Position numbers and translations under genes: made by a program | The notes under the pieces: generated by a model | Told to the model about the DNA's origin: nothing | Seen by the model: the letters and a program-made list of their open reading frames with translations, nothing else | Databases searched by the model: none | Origin: Streptomyces sp. NBC_00554 | GTDB taxonomy: Bacteria > Actinomycetota > Actinomycetes > Streptomycetales > Streptomycetaceae | Direction: 5' to 3' | Assembly: GCF_041431135.1 (NCBI RefSeq) | Contig: NZ_CP107799.1 | Location: forward strand, 1,674,001 to 1,738,000 | DNA: 64,000 nucleotides | In this document: piece after piece, positions 56,280-64,000 of the stretch | Numbering within the stretch: position 1 is the first letter of the stretch | Layout: every line of letters starts with the position of its first letter

Positions 56280-56582
56280 GTCCCCGTCGGGGGGACGTCG
56301 AGGCTGCGCCGCTCCGCAGCCCGGCACTCCAGCCCCGTAAGTCCGAAAGGCGGACATTCCGGACGGGGATTCGACGGGCATCGATTTTGACAGGCCCTTG
56401 ACAAATTCCGCGCGCTTCGCGAGCATGCAAAACATCTGCAGATGGCTGCAAATACTGATGTGCAGCATGCAATTACTGCTCGCGACCTCCACTTCGCATC
56501 CGAGTACCGCTGATGCACGCGGCAAGCGCGGCCGGCGCGCGCCTTTGCCTGACAACCCGCACCGTCAGGAAGGAAGCCCCCC
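56280..56582. promoter_or_regulatory. Regulatory region upstream of the PQQ-type dehydrogenase gene
   Basis: The first part has a small hairpin (GTCCCC/GGGGAC, 56280-56296) that may terminate the GntR transcript. Two TTGACA boxes follow (56387-56392 and 56398-56403) without a clear -10. A cluster of TGCA-centred elements spans 56422-56475: AGCATGCAA occurs twice, CATCTGCAGATG is a perfect 12-bp palindrome, and CTGCAAATACTG lies between. This looks like a multi-site operator. Confidence 0.5.
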
Positions 56583-59420
56583 ATGTCTCGGCGCCCTCGC
56601 GCAGGGCTGAGAATGCTCACTGCGCTCGCGCTCATCCTGGCCGGAGCCGCCACGGCGGCGCCCGCGGCCACCGCGTTACCGGCGGATCTGCCGCCGGCCG
56701 ACTACCAGCAGGTCCAACTCGCCTCGGGAGCAGCCGAGATGGGCGAGCCGATGTCACTGACCGTGCTGCCCGACCGGTCGGTCCTGCACACCGCGCGCGA
56801 CGGCACGATCCGCTACACCGACGCCGCGGGCAACACCAAGCAGGCCGCCAAGCTGAACGTCTACACGCATGACGAGGAGGGTCTGCAGGGCATCGCGGCC
56901 GACCCCGGATTCGCCTCCAACCGGTACGTCTACGTGTACTACTCGCCCGCGCTCAACACCCCGGCGGGCGACGCCCCGGCCACCGGAACCGCCGCCGACT
57001 TCGAGCCCTGGAAGGGGCACCTGAACCTGTCGCGGTTCACGCTGAAGACCGACGGCACCCTCGACACGGCCAGCGAGAAGGTCGTTCTGGAAGTCGCCAA
57101 CGATCGCGGCCAGTGCTGCCACGTCGGTGGCGACATCGACTTCGACGCGGCCGGGAACCTCTATCTGACCACGGGCGACGACACCAACCCGTTCGACTCC
57201 TCCGGCTACGCGCCGCTCGACGAACGCACCGACCGCAACCCGCAGTTCGACGCGCAGCGCAGCTCCGGCAACACCAACGACCTGCGCGGCAAGCTGCTCC
57301 GTATCAAGCCGACCGCCGCCGGAGGCTACACCGTCCCGGCCGGCAACCTCTTCGCACCGGGCACCGCGAACACCCGCCCCGAGATCTACGCGATGGGCTT
57401 CCGCAACCCGTTCCGGATGTCCGTCGACCGCGCCACCGGAGTCGTCTACCTCGGCGACTACGGCCCCGACGCGGGCGCCACCGACGCGAACCGCGGCCCC
57501 GGCGGCCAGGTCGAGTTCGACCGCGTCACCGCACCCGGCAACTTCGGCTGGCCGTACTGCACCGGCACCAACACCACCGGCGAGACGTACAACGAGTACA
57601 CCTTCCCCAGCGGCCCCTCCGGCGCCAAGTACGACTGCGCGGGCGGTCCGGCCAACAACTCCTTCCGCAACACCGGGCAGTCCACGCTGCTCCCGGCGAA
57701 GCCGAGTTGGATCAAGTACGGTCTCGACGGCTCGCCTCCGGAGTTCGGCGGCGGCTCCGAGTCCCCGATGGGCGGCGAGGTCTACCGCTACGACCCGAAT
57801 CTCAACTCATCGGTCAAGTTCCCGCAGTCCCTCGACGGCCGGTACTTCGCCGCCGAGTTCGGACGCCAGTGGATCAAGGCGATCGAGGTCAAGAGCGACG
57901 GTTCGTACGGCACGATCGAGGACGTTCCCTGGGACGGCACCCAGGTCATCGACACCGACTTCGGACCCGACGGCGCGCTGTACGTCCTGGACTACGGGAG
58001 CGGGAGCGACAACCAAGGCCTGTACCGCATCGAGTACATCGCGGGCAGCAACCGCAACCCGGTCGCCCAGGCGTCCGCCGACAAGACCTCCGGCGGGCTG
58101 CCGCTGACCGTGCAGTTCTCCTCGCAGGGCAGCTCCGACCCCGAGGGCCAACAGCTCACCTACTCCTGGGACTTCGGCGACGGCTCGACGTCCACCCAGG
58201 CCAACCCCGGTCACACGTACACCGCCGCGGGCACCTACCACCCCACCCTCACCGTCAAGGATCCCGAGGGTCTCACCGGCACCGCCAGCCTGGTGGTGAC
58301 CGCCGGCAACACCGCCCCGAGCGTCACGCTGCAACAGCCCCTGGACGGGCAGCTGTTCTCCTTCGGTGACAGCGTCCCCTTCACCATCCAGGCCGCCGAC
58401 CCCGAGGACGGCACGATCGACTGCTCCAAGGTGAAGCTCACCTATCTCCTCGGCCACGACAGCCACACCCACGCCATCACCTCCACCACCGGCTGCGGCG
58501 GCACCCTCACCGTCCCCGCCGACGGCGAACACGACAGCGCCGCCAACCTGTACGGCGTCTTCGACGCGGAGTACACCGACTCCGGCGGTCTGACCACCCA
58601 CTCCGCGCACACCCTGCAACCCCGCCATCGCCAGGCGGAGCACTTCTCCGCCCAGTCGGGCATCCAGATCGCCGGGCACGGCGCGGCCGAGGGCGGCAAC
58701 ACGGTCGGCTTCACCGACGACGGCGACTGGATCTCCTTCGAGCCGTACGCACTCACCGGGGCCAACCGCTTCTCCGCCCGCGTCGCCTCCGGCGGGACCG
58801 GCGGCACCGTGGAGATCCGCGCCGGGTCCACGACCGGGACACTGCTCGGCAGCGTGACCGTGCCGGTGACCGGCGGCTGGGACACGTACACGGACGTCTC
58901 GACCTCGCTGTCCGCGGTCCCGTCCGGCAGCACCGAGTTGTTCCTCGTCTTCCACGGTCCCACCGGCCAGGGCAACCTCTTCGACGTCGACGCGTTCACC
59001 TTCAGCGGCAGTACTCCCACCAACACGACGTGGGAGGGCGAGTCATACAGCTCCGCGTCCGGCGTGCAGTCCGCCGCACACGCGCCGGCCAGTGGCGGAC
59101 AGACGCTCGGCTACATCGAGAACGGCGACTGGGCCGGATACGCGTCCGTGCCCACCGCGGGCGCCACGTCCTTCGCCGCCAAGGTCTCCTCGGCGGGCGC
59201 GGGCGGCACCATCCAGGTCCGCTCCGGCTCTGCCACCGGCGCCCTGCTGGGCTCGGTGACGGTACCCGTGACCGGCGGCTGGGAGACCTTCAGCTCCGTG
59301 ACCACCACGCTCAACGGCACCGGGTCGGGTCCGCTGTTCCTCACCTTCACCGGAGGCGGCGGATACCTCTTCGACATCGACACCTTCACACTCGGCGCCT
59401 CGGCGCTGAAGGGGCGCTGA
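56583..59420 (+). CDS. Secreted PQQ-type sugar dehydrogenase-like protein with PKD and two CBM6 modules
   Basis: The 945-residue exported protein has a Sec signal (basic start, hydrophobic core, cleavage near residue 32). The sorbosone/glucose dehydrogenase-like beta-propeller covers about 40-490 (GLQGIAADPGFASN, CCHVGGDIDFDAAG, RNPFRMSVDRATG, DFGPDGALYVLDYG). A PKD domain (VQFSSQGSSDPEGQ, SWDFGDGST) covers about 495-580, then two CBM6-like modules lie near 690-945. The enzyme would oxidise sugars extracellularly using PQQ. Leucine codon 32 is TTA (56676), in the signal region, so bldA may control secretion timing. AGGAAGG precedes the ATG. Confidence 0.9.
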   Translation: MSRRPRAGLRMLTALALILAGAATAAPAATALPADLPPADYQQVQLASGAAEMGEPMSLTVLPDRSVLHTARDGTIRYTDAAGNTKQAAKLNVYTHDEEGLQGIAADPGFASNRYVYVYYSPALNTPAGDAPATGTAADFEPWKGHLNLSRFTLKTDGTLDTASEKVVLEVANDRGQCCHVGGDIDFDAAGNLYLTTGDDTNPFDSSGYAPLDERTDRNPQFDAQRSSGNTNDLRGKLLRIKPTAAGGYTVPAGNLFAPGTANTRPEIYAMGFRNPFRMSVDRATGVVYLGDYGPDAGATDANRGPGGQVEFDRVTAPGNFGWPYCTGTNTTGETYNEYTFPSGPSGAKYDCAGGPANNSFRNTGQSTLLPAKPSWIKYGLDGSPPEFGGGSESPMGGEVYRYDPNLNSSVKFPQSLDGRYFAAEFGRQWIKAIEVKSDGSYGTIEDVPWDGTQVIDTDFGPDGALYVLDYGSGSDNQGLYRIEYIAGSNRNPVAQASADKTSGGLPLTVQFSSQGSSDPEGQQLTYSWDFGDGSTSTQANPGHTYTAAGTYHPTLTVKDPEGLTGTASLVVTAGNTAPSVTLQQPLDGQLFSFGDSVPFTIQAADPEDGTIDCSKVKLTYLLGHDSHTHAITSTTGCGGTLTVPADGEHDSAANLYGVFDAEYTDSGGLTTHSAHTLQPRHRQAEHFSAQSGIQIAGHGAAEGGNTVGFTDDGDWISFEPYALTGANRFSARVASGGTGGTVEIRAGSTTGTLLGSVTVPVTGGWDTYTDVSTSLSAVPSGSTELFLVFHGPTGQGNLFDVDAFTFSGSTPTNTTWEGESYSSASGVQSAAHAPASGGQTLGYIENGDWAGYASVPTAGATSFAAKVSSAGAGGTIQVRSGSATGALLGSVTVPVTGGWETFSSVTTTLNGTGSGPLFLTFTGGGGYLFDIDTFTLGASALKGR

Positions 59421-59422
59421 CC

Positions 59423-61588
59423 ATGACCACCCTGATGCGGCGACTGCGCCGCGGCCCGGCCATCCTCGCCATGGCACTGACCTGCGCACTGCTGACCCCC
59501 TTCGGCCAGGCCGAGGCAGCCCCCGACCGGCAGGCAGCAGCCTTCGACGTCCTCGTGTTCTCCAAGACCGCCGGCTTCCGGCACGACGCGATCCCGGCCG
59601 GCATCACCGCCCTGCAAACCCTGGGCCAGCAGAACGACTTCACCGTCACCGCCACCGAGGACGCCGCCGCCTTCACCACCGCCAACCTGTCCGGCTACGA
59701 GGCGGTGGTCTTCCTCAACACCACCGGCGACGTCCTCAACGCCTCCCAGCAGACCGCCTTCCAGACGTACGTCGACTCCGGCGGCGGCTACTTCGGGGTG
59801 CACGCGGCCGCCGACACCGAGTACGACTGGCCCTACTACGGCCAGCTCGTCGGCGCCTACTTCCAGAGCCACCCCGCGATCCAACAGGCCACGGTCAAGA
59901 ACGAGGACCGCACCCATCCGGCGACCGCGCACCTGGGCGCCACCTGGACACGCACCGACGAGTTGTACAACTACCGCACGAATCCACGCGCAGGCGTCCG
60001 CGTCCTGCAGACCCTGGACGAAACGACCTACACCGGCGGCGAGATGGGCGCCGACCACCCCATCACCTGGTGCCACGGCCAGGGCACGGGCCGCTCCTTC
60101 TACACCGGCCTCGGCCACACGATCGAGTCCTACAGCGACCCGGCCTTCCGTTCCCTGCTGCTCGGCGCCGTGCGCTACGCGGCCGGTCAGGTCTCGGCCG
60201 ACTGCTCTCCGGCGGCCAGTACCGGACCGGTCGAGGGCGAGTCCTTCACGTCGGGCTCCGGCGTACAGGCCGCGGGCCACACCCCGGCCAGCGGTGGCCA
60301 GACCCTCGGCTACATCGACAACGGCGACTGGGCCGGATACGCCTCCGTCTCCACCGCGGGCGCCACGTCCTTCGCCGCCAAGGTCTCCTCGGCGGGCGCG
60401 GGCGGCACCATCGAGATCCGCTCCGGCTCGGCCACCGGCACCCTGCTCGGCTCGGTGACGGTACCGGTGACCGGCGGCTGGGAGACCTTCACGACGGTCT
60501 CGACAACACTGACCGCCACCGCCTCCGGCCCGCTGTTCCTGAGATTCACCGGCGGGAGCGGATCCCTGTTCGACATCGACACCTTCACCCTCGGCACCGA
60601 GCCTCCCGCCTCCAGCGACCTGTCCCCGAACGTGCACCTCTTCTACTACCCCTGGTACGGCAGCCCGGCGGTCAACGGCAGTTGGCGGCACTGGCAGCAA
60701 GGCGGCCGCACACCGCCCGATGACATCGGCGCCGACCTCTACCCGGCGCTGGGCGCCTACGACTCCGCCGACTACGCGGGCGCCGTCGCCCAGCACATGA
60801 AGTGGGTCGCCCGGTCCGGCGCCGGAGTCATCGTCTACAGCTGGTGGGGCCAGGGCGGTTACGAGGACCAGCTCGCCCGGGGTGTGCTCGACGCGGCGCA
60901 GAAGGAAGGCGTCAAGGTCGCCTGGCACCTGGAGCCGTACACCGGCCGCACCGCCGCCTCGACCGTCGCCGACATCCAGTACATCAACAGCACCTACGGG
61001 GGCCATCCGGCCTTCTACCGGGACGCCGAACACGCCGAAAAGGGCGCGTTCTACGTCTTCGAGAGCCTGAAGATCACCGACTGGGCGGCCCTCGACCAGG
61101 TGACCGGCACCAGCATCGTGCTCGCGCAGACCACCGACACCACCAAGATCGCGCACTTCTCCGGCCTGTACACCTACGACGGAATCGCGGGCGCCACCGC
61201 TCCCGGCTGGAAGCAGGCGGGCGACTACGCCCGCGCCAACAACCTGATCTGGGCCCCGTCCGTCGCCCCCGGCTACCTCGACGACCGTGCGGTGCCGGGC
61301 AACACGACACCCACCGTCGACCGGGCCGGCGGCGCGGCCTACGACAGGCAGTGGAACAACGCCCTCGACCCCGCGATCGGCGGCTCGCCCACCTGGGTGT
61401 CGGTCACGTCCTTCAACGAATGGCACGAAGGGAGTTCGATCGAACCGGCCGACTCCACCCCGCCCGCGGGCCACGGCTATCTGACGTACGAAGGCGCCTA
61501 CGGCCTGACCGGTGAGGCGGCACAGACGGCCTACCTGGACCGCACCGCGTACTGGGTCGGCCTCTTCCGGACGACGCTGCGCGACTGA
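59423..61588 (+). CDS. Secreted ThuA - CBM6 - GH99-like fusion protein
   Basis: The 721-residue exported protein has a signal peptide (about 1-32). A ThuA domain follows at about 40-250 (FDVLVFSKTAGFRHDAIPAG, GGGYFGVHAAADTEYDWPYY). A CBM6 module covers about 270-395 and is nearly identical to the last CBM6 of the preceding gene. The C-terminal domain, about 405-720, resembles GH99 endo-alpha-mannosidase-type enzymes (VHLFYYPWYGSP, HLEPYTGR, TSFNEWHEGSSIEP). ThuA functions in sugar metabolism. The combination suggests secreted attack on an alpha-mannan-like or glucan polymer. The ATG at 59423 lies 2 nt after the previous stop (TGA CC ATG). Confidence 0.88.
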   Translation: MTTLMRRLRRGPAILAMALTCALLTPFGQAEAAPDRQAAAFDVLVFSKTAGFRHDAIPAGITALQTLGQQNDFTVTATEDAAAFTTANLSGYEAVVFLNTTGDVLNASQQTAFQTYVDSGGGYFGVHAAADTEYDWPYYGQLVGAYFQSHPAIQQATVKNEDRTHPATAHLGATWTRTDELYNYRTNPRAGVRVLQTLDETTYTGGEMGADHPITWCHGQGTGRSFYTGLGHTIESYSDPAFRSLLLGAVRYAAGQVSADCSPAASTGPVEGESFTSGSGVQAAGHTPASGGQTLGYIDNGDWAGYASVSTAGATSFAAKVSSAGAGGTIEIRSGSATGTLLGSVTVPVTGGWETFTTVSTTLTATASGPLFLRFTGGSGSLFDIDTFTLGTEPPASSDLSPNVHLFYYPWYGSPAVNGSWRHWQQGGRTPPDDIGADLYPALGAYDSADYAGAVAQHMKWVARSGAGVIVYSWWGQGGYEDQLARGVLDAAQKEGVKVAWHLEPYTGRTAASTVADIQYINSTYGGHPAFYRDAEHAEKGAFYVFESLKITDWAALDQVTGTSIVLAQTTDTTKIAHFSGLYTYDGIAGATAPGWKQAGDYARANNLIWAPSVAPGYLDDRAVPGNTTPTVDRAGGAAYDRQWNNALDPAIGGSPTWVSVTSFNEWHEGSSIEPADSTPPAGHGYLTYEGAYGLTGEAAQTAYLDRTAYWVGLFRTTLRD

Positions 61589-61593
61589 GACGG

Positions 61594-61614
61594 AACGCCT
61601 CCGACAGAGGCGTT
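61594..61614. terminator. Hairpin after the ThuA-GH99 gene
   Basis: AACGCCTC and GAGGCGTT form an 8-bp stem with a 5-nt loop, 5 nt after the stop. A second weaker hairpin (GCCCGACCCCG ... CGGGATCGGGC, about 61625-61655) follows and strengthens termination. Confidence 0.75.
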
Positions 61615-61655
61615 CGGAGAAGGGCGCCCGACCCCGGCACAGCACGGGATCGGGC

Positions 61656-61914
61656 GTCCTTCGACATGCGTGGCGGCCATCCTGTTCGACGCCGGCACCA
61701 TCGTGTTCGGCGGCCCGCTGTGGCCGCCGATGGCTGAGCCGTTCCTCGCCGTGATCGGGCGGATGGTCGCCTCCTCCCTCTTCGTGAAGGCAGGTCGCAG
61801 CGGTCGGCGCCACCTGCCGCGTACTCGACCGAACCCTCTCGGCACAGCCGGGGACCCTGCTGCTGCGCCGAGTCCCCCGGTCGAGTTGTTCGGATCGGGC
61901 GGCTTCTGGCTTGG
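61656..61914. other. Region between the GH99-type and TetR genes, possible decayed sequence
   Basis: A plus-strand stretch from about 61670 reads like a membrane protein fragment (MAAILFDAGTIVFGGPLW, then MAEPFLAVIGRMVASSLFV). It has no ribosome site and runs on into TetR antisense, so it may be relict coding or chance. No gene is supported. Confidence 0.3.
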
Positions 61915-62553
61915 TCAGCGGCCGACGGCGGCGTCCCCGCGGAACGCCCCAGCCACCACGGAGACCAGCTGCCGCTCGATCTGCTCGGCGGACAGGGCGG
62001 CCAGCTCGGCGCCGATGGGGGCCAGCGCGAGCCAGTTCAGCAGGCCGGCTGCGCATCGCGTACGGAAGATCAGTTCCTGCTCGTCGACTCCGGGAAGGTT
62101 CGTCGTCAGCACCCGGAGGGCCTCCCGGCGACTCTGGTCGAACTTGCCGGTCAGCCGCTCCCACCCTTGGGGCGGATCGATGCTGACGCGCGCCACAGTC
62201 CGCATCACGGCCAGGTCCTGTCCACCGGCCGCCAGTGCGCGCACCATCGGCCTGGCGAAGGCTGCTGCCACCTCGTGGAGTGTGGAAGTGGAGCCAAGCG
62301 AACCGAGTGCCAGGATCTGCGCGTCCAGATACCGTTCCAACGCGTGCTCGATCGCCGAGTCGCACAGCGCTTTCAGCGACCCGAAGTGGTAACTCACCGC
62401 GGCGACGTTGGCTCCGGCGCGAGCTGTGATCTCGCGGAGTGTCACGCCCTCCTGGCCTCGTTGCGCGAGCAGCTCCAGGGCGGCCGTCTGCAGGCCGTCC
62501 CGCGTGCGCTGACCGGCCTCTCGGCGCAGGTCCGTCTTTTCCTCCCGGGTCAC
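61915..62553 (-). CDS. TetR-family transcriptional regulator
   Basis: The 212-residue repressor has an N-terminal TetR helix-turn-helix (VTLREITARAGANVAAVSYHFGSLKAL, about residues 37-63). It belongs to the group with a Trp/Ala-rich effector domain (RCAAGLLNWLALAPIG). It starts at a GTG at 62553 with no good ribosome site. A TTGACA -35 (plus 62585-62590) with the 28-bp operator in the spacer suggests leaderless translation. It is divergent from a secreted NTF2-like protein gene and likely represses both. Confidence 0.92.
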   Translation of the reverse strand: MTREEKTDLRREAGQRTRDGLQTAALELLAQRGQEGVTLREITARAGANVAAVSYHFGSLKALCDSAIEHALERYLDAQILALGSLGSTSTLHEVAAAFARPMVRALAAGGQDLAVMRTVARVSIDPPQGWERLTGKFDQSRREALRVLTTNLPGVDEQELIFRTRCAAGLLNWLALAPIGAELAALSAEQIERQLVSVVAGAFRGDAAVGR

Positions 62554-62556
62554 AGC

Positions 62557-62584
62557 ATGAACTCAAGCAGATGCTTGAGTTCAT
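62557..62584. promoter_or_regulatory. 28-bp perfect palindrome, TetR-type operator
   Basis: ATGAACTCAAGCA and its complement TGCTTGAGTTCAT flank a 2-bp centre, giving a 28-bp perfect palindrome. It begins 3 bp from the TetR start codon and lies directly beside a minus-strand TTGACA. This is a very convincing operator for the adjacent TetR protein. Confidence 0.85.
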
Positions 62585-62698
62585 TGTCAAACAGTCGCCT
62601 CGCGGATCGAGGCGAAACTCGAGCGGAACCGGACCAGCACCCAGCCGCTCCGCGTCCACGCGGTCACCCTCGCGGCGACGCGGGCCGCGCGACCAAAC

Positions 62699-62742
62699 AA
62701 CTCAAACATCTGCTTGACAGGTCGCCATCGCCGTCCATAAAT
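62699..62742 (+). promoter_or_regulatory. Second TetR-type operator overlapping the promoter of the secreted protein gene
   Basis: AACTCAAACATCTGCTTGACAG at 62699-62720 is a degenerate copy of the 28-bp palindrome with the same spacing. It includes a perfect TTGACA (62714-62719), followed 16-17 bp on by CATAAA/ATAAAT (62736-62742), a good -10. Repression of the downstream gene by the TetR protein is therefore expected. Confidence 0.75.
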
Positions 62743-62827
62743 TAAAGCGAGCGTTTGATTTGTCAAGAACGGGGGGGAGACCGGCGACGGATCTCGGATC
62801 CCGAGAATCAATCTGGAGGAACACGCC

Positions 62828-63463
62828 ATGAAGTTGCTCAGCCGGAAGACGATCACCGCCACGGCCGCGATAGCGATCCTGGGTGGTCTTTCCATCGCCG
62901 CTGCCCCGACACAGTCCGCAGGCCCCGTCGCCGGCAGCGCGGCGGACCGCGCGGACCTGAGTCCTGGCGCGCTGTCGAAGCTGCCGCTCACGGACCGCCA
63001 CCTGACCAAGCACGAGAGGGCCAATCTCGCGGTCGTCCTGCGCGCGTACCACGTGGCCGAGGGCGACAGCCTGGACGTCAACGCCTTCGTCAACAGCTTC
63101 ACCAAGGACGGCGTCTTCAACGACGTGGTCGCCGGCCAGTCCTATCAGGGCGAGGCGCTCGGGGGCGTTCCGACCTACATGGCCAACCTCTTCCCCGATG
63201 TTCACCGTGAACTCAAGCGCATCACCGTGAACGGCGACGTGGTCAGCATCGAGCTGTCGATCCAGGGCACGTTCGAGGGACCGCTCCAGTCACCCGCAGG
63301 CACCGTCAAGCCGACCGGCGCGAAGGTCGACGTACCGACCGCCGACTTCTGGTACCTGCGCAACGGCAAGGTCGAGAAGTTCAACTGCTTCGTCGGGTAC
63401 TCGAAGATGTACTCCGACATGGGCGTGAACTTCGACTGGGCCTCGGCGGTCAACAAGCCCTGA
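62828..63463 (+). CDS. Secreted SnoaL/NTF2-like protein
   Basis: The 211-residue protein has a signal peptide (about residues 1-30, ending near AAAPTQSA) and a C-terminal NTF2-like/SnoaL domain (VLRAYHVAEGDSLDVNAFVNSFTKDGVF, VPTADFWYLRNGKVEKFNCF). Such folds include ketosteroid isomerase-like enzymes and ligand-binding proteins; no activity can be assigned. AATCTGGAGGAACACGCC precedes the ATG, a strong ribosome site. It is controlled by the divergent TetR gene, judging by two operators in its promoter region. Confidence 0.85.
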   Translation: MKLLSRKTITATAAIAILGGLSIAAAPTQSAGPVAGSAADRADLSPGALSKLPLTDRHLTKHERANLAVVLRAYHVAEGDSLDVNAFVNSFTKDGVFNDVVAGQSYQGEALGGVPTYMANLFPDVHRELKRITVNGDVVSIELSIQGTFEGPLQSPAGTVKPTGAKVDVPTADFWYLRNGKVEKFNCFVGYSKMYSDMGVNFDWASAVNKP

Positions 63464-63472
63464 GCTGTTCCC

Positions 63473-63515
63473 CGGCGGGTGACGCCCGGCGCTACGGGCC
63501 GCGCATCACCCGCCG
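63473..63515. terminator. Hairpin after the NTF2-like gene
   Basis: A 10-bp outer stem (CGGCGGGTGA / TCACCCGCCG) encloses an inner GCCCG/CGGGC stem. It starts 10 nt after the stop. A short near-repeat of the right half (GCTACGGGCC...CGCATCAC) follows at 63520-63544. Confidence 0.7.
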
Positions 63516-63638
63516 ACCGCTACGGGCCGGGCCGCGCATCACGCGACCGAGCCTGACTGCCGGCACACCGTTGCCGGACAACACCGCAAGCCAGTACAGA
63601 CCCACAGGTTCATCCTGTGGCTACGAGCATTCGCTGCC

Positions 63639-64000
63639 CTACTCCGGCAAGGTGACCGCGCCCAGCTCGATCAGGGCCTCCGCGGTTGCCACGATGGTGT
63701 CCCTGACGTCCAGGGGCTCCCAGCCAAGGACGGAACTGGCCTTCTCGTGGCTGATGTTGGGGATCCGGCCCTCCAGAACGGCGGCGTCCTTCAGCGCGGG
63801 CTCGGTCTTCGCACCCTCGCGTACCTGCTCGATGGTCAGTTCCGTCGCGGGCAGCCGGTCGGCCGCGGCGGGGAATTGCTCGCGAAGGATGTTCGCGATC
63901 TTGAACAGGCTCGATGATCCACTGTTGGCGAGGAATCGCTCGCCCGCCGCCTTCGGGTGCAGCATCGCGCGCAGATGCAGGTCCACGACGTCACGCACGT
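63639..64000 (-). CDS. Extended SDR / NAD-dependent epimerase-dehydratase, N-terminus beyond window
   Basis: Only the C-terminal 120 or so residues are visible. The sequence RDVVDLHLRAMLHPKAAGERFLANSGSS, SHEKASSVLGWEP and the DTIVATAEALIEL tail match the substrate-binding half of extended SDRs such as dihydroflavonol-reductase-like or NAD-epimerases. The Rossmann part and the start lie beyond the window end on the minus strand. It is convergent with the NTF2-like gene. Substrate unknown. Confidence 0.8.
   Translation of the reverse strand, partial: VRDVVDLHLRAMLHPKAAGERFLANSGSSSLFKIANILREQFPAAADRLPATELTIEQVREGAKTEPALKDAAVLEGRIPNISHEKASSVLGWEPLDVRDTIVATAEALIELGAVTLPE

Noticed and set aside
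59111..62659. 1182-residue minus-strand ORF over the ThuA and TetR genes
   Set aside because: It runs antisense to the ThuA gene with GC-skewed composition and has no domain signal.

Overview
The window is a chromosomal stretch from a high-GC actinomycete, most likely Streptomyces. The coding is dense, third codon positions are almost all G or C, and many neighbouring genes overlap by ATGA, GTGA or TGATG. Secreted proteins carry Tat or Sec signals, and leucine TTA codons are almost absent (I found three, in two genes). I saw no rRNA, tRNA, CRISPR array, insertion sequence or prophage. The content is accessory metabolism plus a few regulators, as expected away from the core of a Streptomyces chromosome.

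Region 1 (1-9.9 kb) is a divergent locus. On the minus strand a tightly overlapping operon encodes a 3-hydroxyisobutyrate dehydrogenase-family enzyme, an M24 'pita-bread' protein that has lost a metal ligand, both subunits of a TPP-dependent E1 2-oxo acid dehydrogenase, and a Liv-type ABC importer (Tat lipoprotein, LivH, a LivM-LivG fusion and LivF, the last cut by the window edge). A LacI-family repressor is divergent, with two operator-like sites between. Region 2 (10-15.3 kb) holds a histidine kinase/LuxR-type response regulator pair divergent from a MacB/FtsX-type ABC exporter. Region 3 (15.3-24.8 kb) looks like a CoA-dependent aromatic acid catabolic cluster: six overlapping minus-strand genes (cupin, TesB thioesterase, benzoate-type CoA ligase, a salicylyl-CoA/anthraniloyl-CoA monooxygenase fused to an OYE-like reductase, a cyclase and a TPP enzyme), a divergent Rid-family gene lacking the usual arginine, and a PaaX regulator.

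Region 4 (24.9-36.9 kb) is mixed. It has a SWIM zinc-finger/DUF6493-like gene pair with two TTA codons, an EF-G paralogue preceded by a 38-codon candidate leader ORF, a DUF429 gene, a DMT exporter, a GNAT-like protein and a UvrA2-type ATPase. Region 5 (37-56.3 kb) is an inositol catabolism locus. It contains iolC, an aldolase-like gene, iolB, iolD, iolA/mmsA and a GntR regulator on the plus strand. A sugar ABC importer plus IolE-like isomerase lies divergently. A side operon encodes a phytanoyl-CoA dioxygenase-family enzyme, an SDR and two Gfo/Idh/MocA dehydrogenases, and a further Gfo/Idh/MocA gene with its own LacI regulator sits beside it. Two intergenic regions of this locus share the sequence TGTCNTNACA, which fits one regulon.

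Region 6 (56.5-64 kb) encodes two large secreted carbohydrate proteins: a PQQ-type sugar dehydrogenase-like protein with PKD and CBM6 modules, and a ThuA-CBM6-GH99-like fusion. After these come a TetR repressor with a 28-bp palindromic operator, a secreted SnoaL/NTF2-like protein, and the end of an extended SDR/epimerase gene cut by the window edge.
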